From assembly GCA_012932295.1 (NCBI GenBank), contig JAAONU010000002.1, positions 24,459,770-24,523,769 of the forward strand: a stretch of DNA of 64,000 nt, written 5' to 3'. The DNA comes from Cyclina sinensis (taxonomy: Eukaryota; Mollusca; Bivalvia; Venerida; Veneridae). The position numbers and the translations under genes were made by a program. Shown in pieces: positions 23,705 to 35,000 of the stretch. The notes beneath the pieces are model-generated. The model was not told the DNA's origin, did no database searches, and saw nothing but the letters and a program-made list of their open reading frames with translations. The first letter of the stretch is position 1; every line of letters begins with the position of its first letter.

Positions 23705-24786
23705 ATGGCTACAAATCCGCGTGGAGACTGCAACAAAAACTGCATAAGGTCAGTTGTTGCATGTGACACATGTGACAAATGGTTCCACATAAGATGCCAA
23801 AAAATATCCAAAGCTCAACTGGAAATACTAGAAAAACATCAGTCATGTTCGTTTCACTGCCTCGGATGCTGCTCTAAAAACGAGGTGTATGACTATGAGT
23901 CGGCACTTACGAGACTGGGGGAATATGCAAAGAATGGCATATTGAGGGACGGTGTTGAAGTTGAAAGGATTTTATTGCGACAGGTAAACTTAGAACCATT
24001 AGATAGGCGAACAGATGTAAGTATTAGATCAGACCTATTCACGGAAGACAAAATATCGGTAAGTATATTGGATAGTGCTGGCACGCGGATTCTGGGAAAA
24101 ACACCAATTTATACTACGGGTGATGGAAACTGTCTTTTCAATGCTGTTTCAATTGGGCTGTTTGGTCATGAAAAATTAGCTACTGAAATCACGGTTCGAA
24201 CATGCATTGAAATAGTTGAAAAAATGGAACAATATGAAAATAATTATAACATGAGATTCGAAAATGTTGCTCATTCAATCCAAGAAGCGTGTCAGCAAAT
24301 CGCAAAAAATAATGAATTTTCGTCTGTTTGGGCATTAGTAGCTGTAGCTAGTGTAATTGGATGTCCGGTAAGGTCTGTTTATCCTCCCGTCAATGGAATT
24401 CTTGACAGAGCGATTGGGGCATTGAACGATACTTTTTTCCATTAGGCACGAGGCATTCAAAATCTATTCCGTTGCATATTCTTTGGACAAACACTCAGGT
24501 CCATTTCCGTGGAACATGGACGCCAAATCACTTCGTGCCTCTGATGGATTTATCTAACAATTCAGTCATTGACTTATCAAGTCATGAAGACTTTCCTTCT
24601 CTCCATGCTAGTCTGAAGGCACCCACTGAAAGTTTCTTGAACTGTCCGACAATTTTTCATTCAACTTTTGTTGAAGATACATCTGAAAATTTGATAAAAA
24701 AAATATATCTATATTTTCACAATTTTTCAACCATAGTTCTTGATGGTAGCGTGTTTTCTTGTCGGTATGTCAACCATAGTTCTTGA
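23705..24786 (+). pseudogene. PHD-finger plus OTU-like protease ORF of element 2
   Basis: The N-terminus is a PHD finger (C9, C13, C20xxC23, H28, C31, C52xxC55) of the kind that binds histone tails. It is followed by an OTU-like domain with the nucleophile motif TGDGNCLFNAVS (Cys143) and, after a one-base shift in a T-run near 24437, 'LHILWTN' and 'WTPNHFVPLMDL' with the expected catalytic His. It is homologous by eye to the OTU part of element 1. Beyond about 24726 the frame runs into satellite, where element 1 would continue into the linker and transposase, so the 3' half of the gene has been lost. Apart from the shift the PHD and OTU motifs look intact. Confidence 0.8.
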
Positions 24787-25660
24787 CGTACCTAGCGTAT
24801 TTTCTTGTCGGTATGTCAAACTCAGTTCTTGACGGTAGCGTATTTTCTTGTTGGTATGTAAACCATGGTTTTTGACGGTAGCGTATTTTCTTGTCGGTAT
24901 GTCAACCAAGGTTTTTGACAGTAGCGTATTTTCTTGTCGGTATGTCAAGCATGGTTCTTGACTGTAGCGTATTTTCTTGTCGGTATGTCAACCAAGGTTT
25001 TTGACAGTAGCGTATTTTCTTGTCGGTATGTCAAGCAAGGTTTTTGACAGTAGCGTATTTTCTTGTCGGTATGTTAAGCATGGTTCTTGACTGTAGCGTA
25101 TTTTCTTGTCGGTATGTCAACCAAGGTTTTTGACAGTAACGTATTTTCTTGTCGGTATGTCAAGCATGGTTCTTGACGGTAGCGTATTTTCTTGTCGGTA
25201 TGTCAAGCAAGGTTTTTGACAGTAGCGTATTTTCTTGTCGGTATGTCAAGCAAGGTTTTTGACAGTAGCGTATTTTCTTGTCGGTATGTTAAGCATGGTT
25301 CTTGACTGTAGCGTATTTTCTTGTCGGTATGTCAACCAAGGTTTTTGACAGTAGCGTATTTTCTTGTCGGTATGTCAAGCATGGTTCTTGACGGTAGCGT
25401 ATTTTCTTGTCGGTATGTCAAGCATGGTTCTTGAATGTAGCGTATTTTCTTGTCGGTATATCAACCATAGTTCTTGACGGTAGCGTGTTTTCTTGTAGTA
25501 GCGGTAGCGTATTTTCTTGTCGGTATGTCAACCATAGTTCTTGACGGTAGCGTGTTTTCTTGTCGGAATGTCAACCAAGGTTTTTGACAGTAGCGTATTT
25601 TCTTGTCGGTATGTCAAGCATGGTTCTTGACGGTAGCGTATTTTCTTGTCGGTATGTGAA
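24727..25660. repeat. 43-bp satellite array, about 22 units
   Basis: The unit reads 'tttcttgtcggtatgtcaac' then 'caaggtttttgacagtagcgtat', with variants (agcatggttcttgacgg). The motif 'ttcttgtcggta..gtagcg' is the same as the subterminal motif of the element's TIRs (inverted: 'ctaccgacaagaa'), so the array looks like an expansion of terminal sequence. One short unit lies near 25490. ORFs in the array are by-products. Confidence 0.9.
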
Positions 25661-25994
25661 ACTTAATTCTTGACAATTTTGATAAACAAAAATTATTATT
25701 AAATTTCGTTTATTCTTTTAACTTAACAAATTTATATAGAAAATGAATAATAAAATTATTTCGAAACATGGCAGAAAATGCTCTAAATAAGCAACAGTTA
25801 TTGGCGGTAGCGTATTTTCTTGTCGGTATGCCAAATAGCAGAAATATTATCTTTTTCAAGCAATAATTCTTTTTAAAATTGATAAAAAAAATAAGTAATG
25901 AATAACTTAAATAACATTTTTTTCGAAACATAAGATAAAAATATTCTAAATTCCTAATAAATACGTTTCTTTATGGTTCATAACCAGTTCTTGT

Positions 25995-26216
25995 CGGTAG
26001 CGCGTTTCTTGTCGGTAGCGCATTTTCTTGTCGGTATGTCAAAAATAGAAAATATTCATCATTTTTTCATAAAAATGTTTTAATATTGTCAGATATAGAT
26101 TGATAATATATTTATTAGAAAATTTATTAGAAAAAACAAGAGAAAAATGCACATAATTTGTAAAATTAAGTTTCTTGTCGGTTCTTGACTGTTCTTGTCG
26201 GTAATTAGTGGGACCC
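25995..26216 (-). repeat. Right TIR of element 2
   Basis: This is the inverted partner of 22290-22520 and ends 'gtaattagtgggaccc' at 26216. Confidence 0.85.
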
Positions 26217-26225
26217 GTTTTAAAG

Positions 26226-26589
26226 TACAGGTAAGAATGTATATACATGTAATTTGTCGATAACTATGTACGTAGCCATGATGAAAGTCCTCCGATTGAA
26301 ATATTCAAATAATCTGATTTCCCAAACAACCATAGCGACCCGTAAAATCGGTTCAAAATAGGGGTAAAGAGTTAACTCGGCCCTATACCAACTCGGCACG
26401 GGTCAACTCGGCCCACTTTAAAAAAAAACAACATATTAAACAGTGTTAAACGTATGAACTTTTTCTGATTACTTGTATGTTATCAAGGCAAGCTGTTTTA
26501 AATAAAAATAAGATATAGCTGATATATTATTATATAATTGTACAGTGTACTTCTGCAGAATAGTTAGAAGAAATTTGTTATGTTTATTG
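26226..26589. other. No gene seen
   Basis: It holds a short cluster of three 'aactcggcc' motifs near 26373-26420 and nothing else recognisable. Confidence 0.4.
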
Positions 26590-27165
26590 CCTGTTTGTAA
26601 AAAAATAAAAGGGCTCATTTTTAAAGACTCTAAAACATTTTTTCAGCTCTTTTCACCTCATAACAGAAACATAAACAACCTTTCAATTTGCAACGGTCAT
26701 GCAATATTGCGTAACAACTGATAACGAGTTTGCAGCTTTATAGCCGTGTATATTATTATACAATGTACTGTATATTCGGTGGCACAGATTACCCCGAGAG
26801 TTCTCCAGATTGATCATATGTATAGTTTTCAAGCATCTATTAACCTTGATGTATTTGATAAGATTGTTAAATGAGCGTCTGCCGACCATGGTCAGTTGCC
26901 TTGAGATAAAAAAAAAAATAAAACTTGTCATACCGTATTTTGTTTTTTGCTTTAGTTGAACATTTTAAAGAATACCAGTATATTTCTTTTAAATTCTCAC
27001 ACAAATTTCATTATATTTTTTATGCCAAAAATGCACCAAAATGAGACATTAATCCACCTTTTAAAAAAATTTTCTTTGGGGAGGCCCTCCAAATTCCCCC
27101 TATGGAAGGGGGTCACCCCTTTCCATAGCTTCCCCCACACTTTCCGCTTATTGAATATTCAGGGT
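26590..27165 (-). mobile_element. Inverted, end-less copy of the 10333-11108 hAT-like element
   Basis: The reverse complement matches the interior of the first copy, including 'cgttatcagttgttacgcaa' and the G-rich patch 'ggggtgaccccctt'. The CAGGG termini are not present. Confidence 0.65.
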
Positions 27166-27726
27166 GACGAAACAACTTTTCATTTACTATACATAATCAA
27201 TTCAATGAAACAGTTGGTCACTGAAACAAACACATAATCAGCGCATGTACATTAATTAATGTAAAGATTGCCTTTTATGAAATATCATTCAGAAATAACA
27301 ACTTTTGTATTTAAATTAAAAGCATCTTAATGGAAAAGGTGAGAAATTGTTGTCACCATTGGCAGTTTAACTTTGTGCTCAAGGTGAGCTTTTGTGATTG
27401 CCCTGTGTCTGTCATGCATCATCAACTTTTTATTTACTTTAAACATCTCCTTCTAAACCACTTGGTGAAAGATGATAAAACTTTTGCTGGAATGTTCCTT
27501 GCACAAAGCTACACCAAAGTTGTTCAAAGAATTCCATTCCATGAAGAACTCTGGTTGCTATGGCAACAGGAATGAAAAAAATTAAAAATCTTCTTGTCTA
27601 AAACTGCTAAGCCCAGAGGTTTGAAATTTGATGTGTAGCATTGTTGAGTCGACCTCTACCTAGTTTGTTAAAAAAATGTCCCTATTGGCCTCACCCAAGG
27701 GGTCACATGTTTTACATAGCAATAGA
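27166..27726. repeat. Diverged bivalve-type repeat
   Basis: Phrases such as 'ggttgctatggcaacaggaa' and 'gacctctacctagtttgtt' recur at 38.7-40.4, 48.3 and 54.7 kb. Non-coding. Confidence 0.5.
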
Positions 27727-28122
27727 AAAAAAAAAATTTTCATAAATTATATATTTAGATGCCGTGAGATTACAACAACATAATATTTTACTTCAAAACT
27801 GATTATAAAAGTCAAAATAAATATTTTTGCTCCAGCCTGATTTGTACTCTGGACTCTCATGTTAACAAAATATTTCCAATGCTTTTACTGTCACCACCAT
27901 CGCCGCATGTGATATTACAGATATTTACTTTAAATCTTATACGATATAGTTATACCGTCGCGTTACGGTATAGCACTTTGAAAGGGAAAAAATCAATTTA
28001 TAATGTAATTATTTGACTTATTTTTTGTCAGTAAGTTATTTTTTAAGTATTAGTCATAAATATTACAAGAAATTTATGATACAAGAAAACTTTCTTTTTT
28101 TGTCATCTGGAGCACAGCCCCT
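27727..28122 (-). mobile_element. TTAA-type MITE, copy 1 (truncated)
   Basis: The right end reads 'tctggagcacagcccct' followed by TTAA. The body is the reverse complement of 36477-36909. The left terminal repeat is missing. Confidence 0.65.
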
Positions 28123-28513
28123 TTAAATGATGTCACATGTCTTGTGGCTGTAGTATAAATATAACTATTCTGTATGGGAAGTAGCCTTTCTTTCTTTCTT
28201 CTTTCCTCAAACTGCACCTCTTCTTTTATATTTCTTTCTTTTGGGATTTTATGGCTGTGGTATAATTATTATATTTTCTTAGATTGGACTGTCTGGTGTT
28301 AAAAGTGTTAAGTAAATAAACTTTTTCATGATAAATGAAGGATAACACATACAAATTGTTGTGAAATTTGGATTTAATAACTATTTGATTGTGTTTCACC
28401 ATACATGTATTTTGAAAACATGCAAGTTTTAAAATCTTTTTCAGGTTAGGATTGACAGATATTCTGCAAATACCATCCCTATTTAGAATAACACCTGAAG
28501 CTGAAAAAGTGCT
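28123..28513 (+). promoter_or_regulatory. 5' flank of the NLR gene
   Basis: It contains a pyrimidine tract (tttctttctttcttctttcctc, about 28188) and an acceptor-like 'tctttttcag' ending at 28444. The coding exon may therefore start at 28445 with a 69-base leader and an upstream non-coding exon that I cannot place. An in-frame TGA just upstream of the ATG at 28514 supports that start. No clear TATA box. Confidence 0.35.
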
Positions 28514-29089
28514 ATGGAGTCAATTACACAAACACTCAAAGACAAGAAATTTCTAAACTGGTTGAAAGGAGCGCTAGCTATCCGCTTCACTAAACAAGGT
28601 CTGGATGGTTTTGTTGAGACTGAAATAACACAATTTCAGAATGATCTTTTAGCATATGTTTTCACAGGCAAGACCCTTTCTGCTGGAACCGGTTGTAACT
28701 CATGCACAACAGCAAATGTTCTTACATGTAGGACGCCAAATTTTTGTCCAGATAGGGGAAAATGCTTTCTACATGACGAGCTGCTTGAGGAAAGAAGTGC
28801 AAATAGAGCTTGTCCAAATAATATTTGCCAGCGTATGCGTGATGGTATAAGCTCAGAGCACAGATACATGTACCGTAAGGGCCCTTCCTGGAGAAACACT
28901 GATGCAAGGAAGTGGTGTAGTGATCCATTTCAAATTGCAAAATGTTACATGCCTGCAGATGGATATTTTGATGTCAGATCATTAGCAGAGACTGATTTCA
29001 ACGGTACACTGTCTGTTATAATGAATAACAAACGCTTTGAACATAAGATGGATGCTGACCTTGACCAGGCAGTGAACATCTGTACTAAG
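28514..29089 (+). CDS. NLR exon 1: cysteine-rich N-terminal region
   Basis: 192 codons, ending NICTK at a donor AAG|GTAAAC. The seven Cys and one His between residues 61 and 105 look like a metal-binding cluster. I do not recognise a CARD, DEATH, TIR or Pyrin fold. A similar block occurs, to my memory, in other uncharacterised bivalve multidomain proteins. Confidence 0.85.
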
Positions 29090-32000
29090 GTAAACTTTTT
29101 GATACTTATATATAATCAATGAACCAAAAACAATATCAGAAACATACATGTATAAAATAAGATGAGCATTTCCTGCAGGTGCCAATGATTGGCTGTCTCA
29201 GCCGTATAAGTAGATATTTGACCAATTGATCTCAAAAACACTAGGGGTCATCTGCTTAATAACGGGAACCAGTTGATCTCAAAAACACTAGGAGTCATCT
29301 ACTTAATAAGGGGAACCATTTTATAAAGTTTGAAGGATGTGGGTCATATGAAACTCAAGTTATTTTAGGGGGAAACAGATTTCAAATTCAAGGTTACTCA
29401 TGAAAAAACAGTAGGGGTAGTCTACTCAATAAGGGCATCTGAAGGCACAAGGTCAAATGGTATTCCAATTGTTTAGTGGAAACAGTTTTCATGTTCAGGG
29501 TCAATGTGACCATGACCTTTAGCCAACTGACCCCAAAACTATTCAGTAAGAGCAATCACCCTATAAAGTTTGAAGGCTGTCAGTCAAACTGTACTTTCAA
29601 AAGTTATTGAACGGAAATGTGGTGAGACAGACAGGGCGAAAGCAATATGTCTCCCCCAGAGAGAGACATAAATGCATTCAGTAATAACAAAGATATTGCA
29701 TGTAATAATTTTGAATTTTTTTTAAAAGCTTGCATAATTCTGAAAAAGGAAGAAAAAAAACAAAATAGAGTTTTGTAACTTGTGGTATTTATGTTGGAGG
29801 TAATGCCAGTTAGAAGAGAATATGTGAAGTAATGGCAGAGATATTGAACATTTTTTTGCATGCAGACACTGACACAGGTGATGAGGGAACTGACAGTACC
29901 TCAATTTTTATGTCCCCACAAAGTGGGGAGCATAAAGCATTGCACTTGTCCGTCCGTCCGTCCATACGTCTGTCCGTACGTCCCGAAATCTTGTGAACGC
30001 AATTCCTCTTAAACCAGATGGCAGATTTTGCTTAAACTTTCAGGGATGAACAACCTTAATGTGTAGATCATAGTAAAGGAAGGAATTTTCGCTGCGACCA
30101 AATTTAACAGAATTATGGCCCTTTGTTGATTTTTTCACTATATACTATGTAGAAATTTTGTGAACGCAACTCCTCTTAAACTGGAAGGCAGATTTTGCTT
30201 AAACTTCCAGGGATGAACAACCTTAATATGTAGATGATAGTAAAGGAAGGAATTTTTGCTGCGACCAAATTTAACAGAATTATGGCCCTTTGTTGATTTT
30301 TTCACTATATACCATATAGAAATTTTGTGAACGCAAGTCCTCTTAAACCGGACGGCAGATTTTGCTTAAACTTCCAGGGATGAACAACCTTAATGTGTAG
30401 ATGGAAGTAAAGGAAGGAATTTTTTGCTGTGACCAAATTTAACAGAATTATGGCCCTTTGTTGATTTTTAAAAAAAATTTTACCTGCTTACTTTAATATC
30501 AGCAACATGTAATTACTTGTGTGTCTCTTTCTTCGTCTTCGCTAGTGTGATTCCTCATAGTACATAAATATTTACAACATTTTTATGTCAACTATTCAAA
30601 GAATAAAAAGGTCTATTGTACTTGCGGCGTGGCTATCGGGTTAATGTTTTAGGGCAAGCTTCTCATTTTCACTATTTCTTCCCTTTCTACTGCAGATATT
30701 TGGTTCAAACTTGGCCGTAGACTGTGTCATTCCATCAAGGCCCATAACTCTGTTAAGCATTTTTATTAGTTATTCCCGTTTTAAGGCTTTGAAAAATCTT
30801 TAATTTCAGGCTTTTATTATACCTTCAAGCACTAAGAATAGTCAAGCGTGCTGTCCATCCGACAGCCCTTGTTTCAGTATAAAATATCTAACTTTGAAAT
30901 AAAAGGACAGCATTAATAATATACAAAACACCTCAATTTATTTGCAACTACAGTAAAAAAATTTTCCCCACCTAAATCTTATACAGAATATACATGCTCT
31001 TGTTTATGAGCACTTATGCATAGTTGGGGCATCCGTGTCCTATGGACACAGTTCTAGTTTCACTATATACTATGTAGAAATTTTGTGAACGCAACTCCTC
31101 TTAAACTGGATGGCAGATTTTGCTTAAACTTCCAGGGATGAACAACCTTAATGTGTAGATGGTAGTAAAGGAAGGAATTTTTGCTGCGACCAAATTTAAC
31201 AGAATTATGGCCCTTTGTTGCTTTTTCACTATATACCATATAGAAATTTTGTGAACGCAACTCCTCTTAAACCGGATGGCAGATTTTGCTTAAACTAGGG
31301 ATGAACAACCTTAATGTGTAGATGGAAGTAAAGGAAGGAATTTTTTGCTGTGACCAAATTTAACAGAATTATGGCCCTTTGTTGATTTTTAAAAAAAATT
31401 TTACCTGCTTACTTTAATATCAGCAACATGTAATTACTTGTGGGTCTCTTTCTTCGTCTTCGCTAATGTGATTCCTCATAGTACATAAATATTTACAACA
31501 TTTTTATGTCAACTATGCAAAGAATAAAAAGGTCTTTTGTACTTGCGGCGTGGCTATTGGGTTAAAGTTTTAGGGCAAGCTTCTCATTTTCACTATTTCT
31601 TCCCTTTCTACTGCAGATATTTGGTTCAAACTTGGCCGTAGACTGTGTCATTCCATCAAGGCCCATAACTCTGTTAAGCATTTTTATTAGTTATTCCCGT
31701 TTTAAGACTTTGAAAAATCTTTAATTTCAGGCTTTTATTATACCTTCAAGCACTTAGAATAGTCAAGCGTGCTGTCCATCTGACAGCCCTTGTTTCAGTA
31801 TAAAATATCTAACTTTGAAATAAAAGGACAGCATTAATAATAAACAAAACACCTCAATTCATTTGCAGCTACAGAAAAAAAATTTTCCCCACCTAAATCT
31901 TATACAGAATATACATGCTTTTGTTTATGAGCACTTATGCATAGTGGGGGCATCCGTGTCCTATGGACACAGTTCTAGTTTCTTCAAAAATTGCCGAGTT

Positions 32001-35000
32001 TAAAAAGAAAGTCTTGCAAAGATTTGTTGAATTAAAATGTTCCTCTGTAATCTGTTTTACAACTTGCACACATGTATGGAAGTCATTGATGATTTCTTTC
32101 AGGCACGAGAAGTAGGTCGTGAATGTCGGCATGCAGCTGATTTATCAGTCTCAGATGAAGAGTTGGCTAGATACATTGACATTCTGATATACCTTCTGTC
32201 TGATAAGAAACACCTTTCTTCTGATCCCAAAGCTATTGAGGCACTAAACAAGTTGAATCAGGTAATATCAATGACTTCTCATTTTCAGCTCACTTGAGCA
32301 AATGCTATTGTGATCACCCTGAGTCCGGCATCCAGGGTCCTTTGTCAACATTTTACTTTAAATGACATCTCCTCTTAAACTACAGGGCCATATTTAACCG
32401 AACTTGATAGAAATGTTCCTTAGGCCAAATTTAAAAAAGTCTTTGTTTGCTGTCTCCCGACCCTACTTTTTAGAGTTGGGTAGGTAGGTAGGTAGGTAAG
32501 GGTTCCTTTTTTTTTTTTTTTTTGGAAATACATAAATGTTTTCGGTTTGATTTTGTCTTGTGAGAAGACTATTTGACATAATGTGAATAAACATTTTAAA
32601 ATTGTTATATCTTACTTTTTATTTCAGTTTGTACATGTTCCAAACAGTCAGTACAAGATATATAGTTCTTTTTAAATAAAAATACAGGTAAAATATGGAT
32701 TTATTTTTGTTCTCAGTCTCGGAGTTATTGTTCTCATCTTCTTCCCTGGTAATTTTGAATGTCACAAATTTCAATGTTTTATCAAATTCTTTTGCTACTC
32801 TTAATGGTTCATCTAAATCTGGTTTAAACACTTCATTACCATTGAGACTATTGCTCAAATGTACCGAAAGAACGTCTGATTTTTTCGTGTAAAAATCCTC
32901 GGCGTCTTTCAACAGATCGTTACACACCTCAACCCATGTCCAGTCCGATCCGTACTCGTGAAGGTGATTTTTCAACAAAGTTGAACTGGATCCAGTATTA
33001 TACATAACAATAACTGTTGACGAGATGATAAAATACTCGTCTTCTAACTTTCGTTTTGCCATCGCGAAAACTTGTAATGGAAGTGTACACAGTCGACATT
33101 TACCCGGCGGAATTGATTGTCAATACACGTGACGAATAATACGTCAGAACCAGAATACTACACGCCGTTATTGAACAGATATCGGTAAGAATATGCGGCG
33201 CTAAAAATAAAAAAAAAATAATGGTCGGCAAGAGCAAATAAAAATTTTCGGAGCGCAGCGTTTTTCTAGGGTCGGTCGGGAGACAGCAAACAAAGCTATT
33301 TTTAATTTTGGCCTTATATTGCCCTTTTCTGAAATTGCTAAACCGTTCTATTGCACATAAGGGTTGCAAAGGCTAAAAAATAGAAAACAACTTCTCCTCC
33401 TGAATGGCAAGGTTATTTTCCACCAATTTTCACAGAAATGTTTCTTATTTAGCCCTCTATTAAAATTGCTCCGCTTCATTGAACAAAATGGCAACTAGAG
33501 CTAAAAATAGAATCTCGTCAGTATTTGGCTTCAGATGACATCTCCTCCAAAACCACTAGTCCATTTTAAACCAAACTTGACAGATATGTTCCTTATATTG
33601 CCCTTTTTGAAAATTGCTCAAACTTTTCTGCTCCATTGGACATAATTACAAAAGCTAAAAATAGAAAAACTTGTCATTGTGAAAGGACATAGCATGATAT
33701 GCCCCAGAATCCATACTTAGGACAAGAACATGTTTTTCACTGGAAATGAAGGTCAGATAGTATATGAAAGTGTGAAAGAAGAAGTGTGAAAGGAGAAAGG
33801 AATGTTAACAAACACATGTCAGTAGGTTGGTGTAGGCAGATGTTCAATAAAACATAAATTACTAATCATTTATAGTTTGGAGGTCACCTTTCTGTGAAAT
33901 TGCTGGTGTCAGCCAAAGGACAAGCACCTTTTACATCTGATCACTGTATCATTTATTCTTAACATACATCATTTTTGTGAGCATAGGAAGTAGATATGTT
34001 TTACCCTCTGTTAAATTTGTAATACCATAGATAATTATACTGATAGTAATTATCATAAATGACAACGAACAACCATAGAATTAAACATATATGTTGTTTG
34101 TCAGTTGAGATAAATGCTCTGATAATATATTTAATAGCTAATAAATTCTTTTAAAACAAAAAATTATTATTTATCAAATAAAAGTTGATACCAATTACCC
34201 AGTAAGTTAAAACTCTAATAGCATATTTTTATGCTCACGAAGGGAGGTATATAGCAATCGCACTGTCTGCCCGTCCGTCTGTCTGTCCGTCCAGTAAAAT
34301 CTTGTCCTCGCTTCATCTCAAAAACTACTTGAGGGATTTCATTGAAACTGAACAGGAATGTTTGTCACCAAGCCTAGTTGTGCATATTTTCAGGAGATTC
34401 CCCTCTATTTATTTTTGGCAGAGTTATGGGCACTTAGTCATTTTTTATTCTAACTTCTATATTAAAATCTTGTCCAAGCTTCATCTCCAAAACCACTGGA
34501 GGATTTCATTGAAACTACACAGGAATGTTTGTCACCAAACCTAGCTGTGCATATCTTCAGGAATTTTTGGTCAGATTATTTTTGGCAGTGTTATGGGCCC
34601 TTAGTCATTTTTTACTGTAACTTCTAAATTAAAAACTATATTAATCCATATTAAAAGCTACATCTCCAAAACTGTTTGGGGGATTTTATTATATATAAAA
34701 TGTCATTAGGAGTTGGGAATAAAACTATATTGTTCATATTTAAAGCCAAACTCACAGCTTTCTATTCCATTGAATAATTATGTCTTCAACCTTCATATAA
34801 GAATCTGAAGCAGAAAAACATTACTTTACCATTTACCTTCAGTTCATGCTCTATTTTTTGTCTGATCTCTTTTCCACAGACATATTCAATTATATATTTA
34901 CACCAGTTTCATTTCAAAGCTACATTCCGGGAGAATATGTCAATTTCCAGTGACAGCTCTTGTTTCAAGATATATTTCATGAGAACATCCAAACCAGTCA

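Larger units (their letters stand above)
22290..26216 (+). mobile_element. MULE 'element 2' (PHD-OTU) with 9-bp target duplication
   Basis: The ends are inverted: the left reads CGGTCCCACTAATTACCGAC, the right (inverted) GGGTCCCACTAATTACCGAC. Similarity continues for about 225 bp at roughly 85%. The element is flanked by a perfect 9-bp duplication, GTTTTAAAG, at 22281-22289 and 26217-26225; 9-bp duplications are typical of Mutator-like elements. Inside are a PHD-OTU gene and a 43-bp satellite. No transposase is present, so it must have been moved by another copy. Confidence 0.88.

Noticed and set aside
24727..24948. ORF with repeated 'YRQE' residues
   Set aside because: This is translation of the 43-bp satellite; it is not a gene.
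24727..25660. CRISPR-like array (regular 43-bp period)
   Set aside because: There are no unique spacers; the whole unit repeats. The host is eukaryotic and the unit derives from transposon ends.
28445..28553. Alternative frame (LGLTDILQIPSLF...) at the start of NLR exon 1
   Set aside because: It stops after 36 codons and does not join the conserved frame. It is more likely leader sequence.
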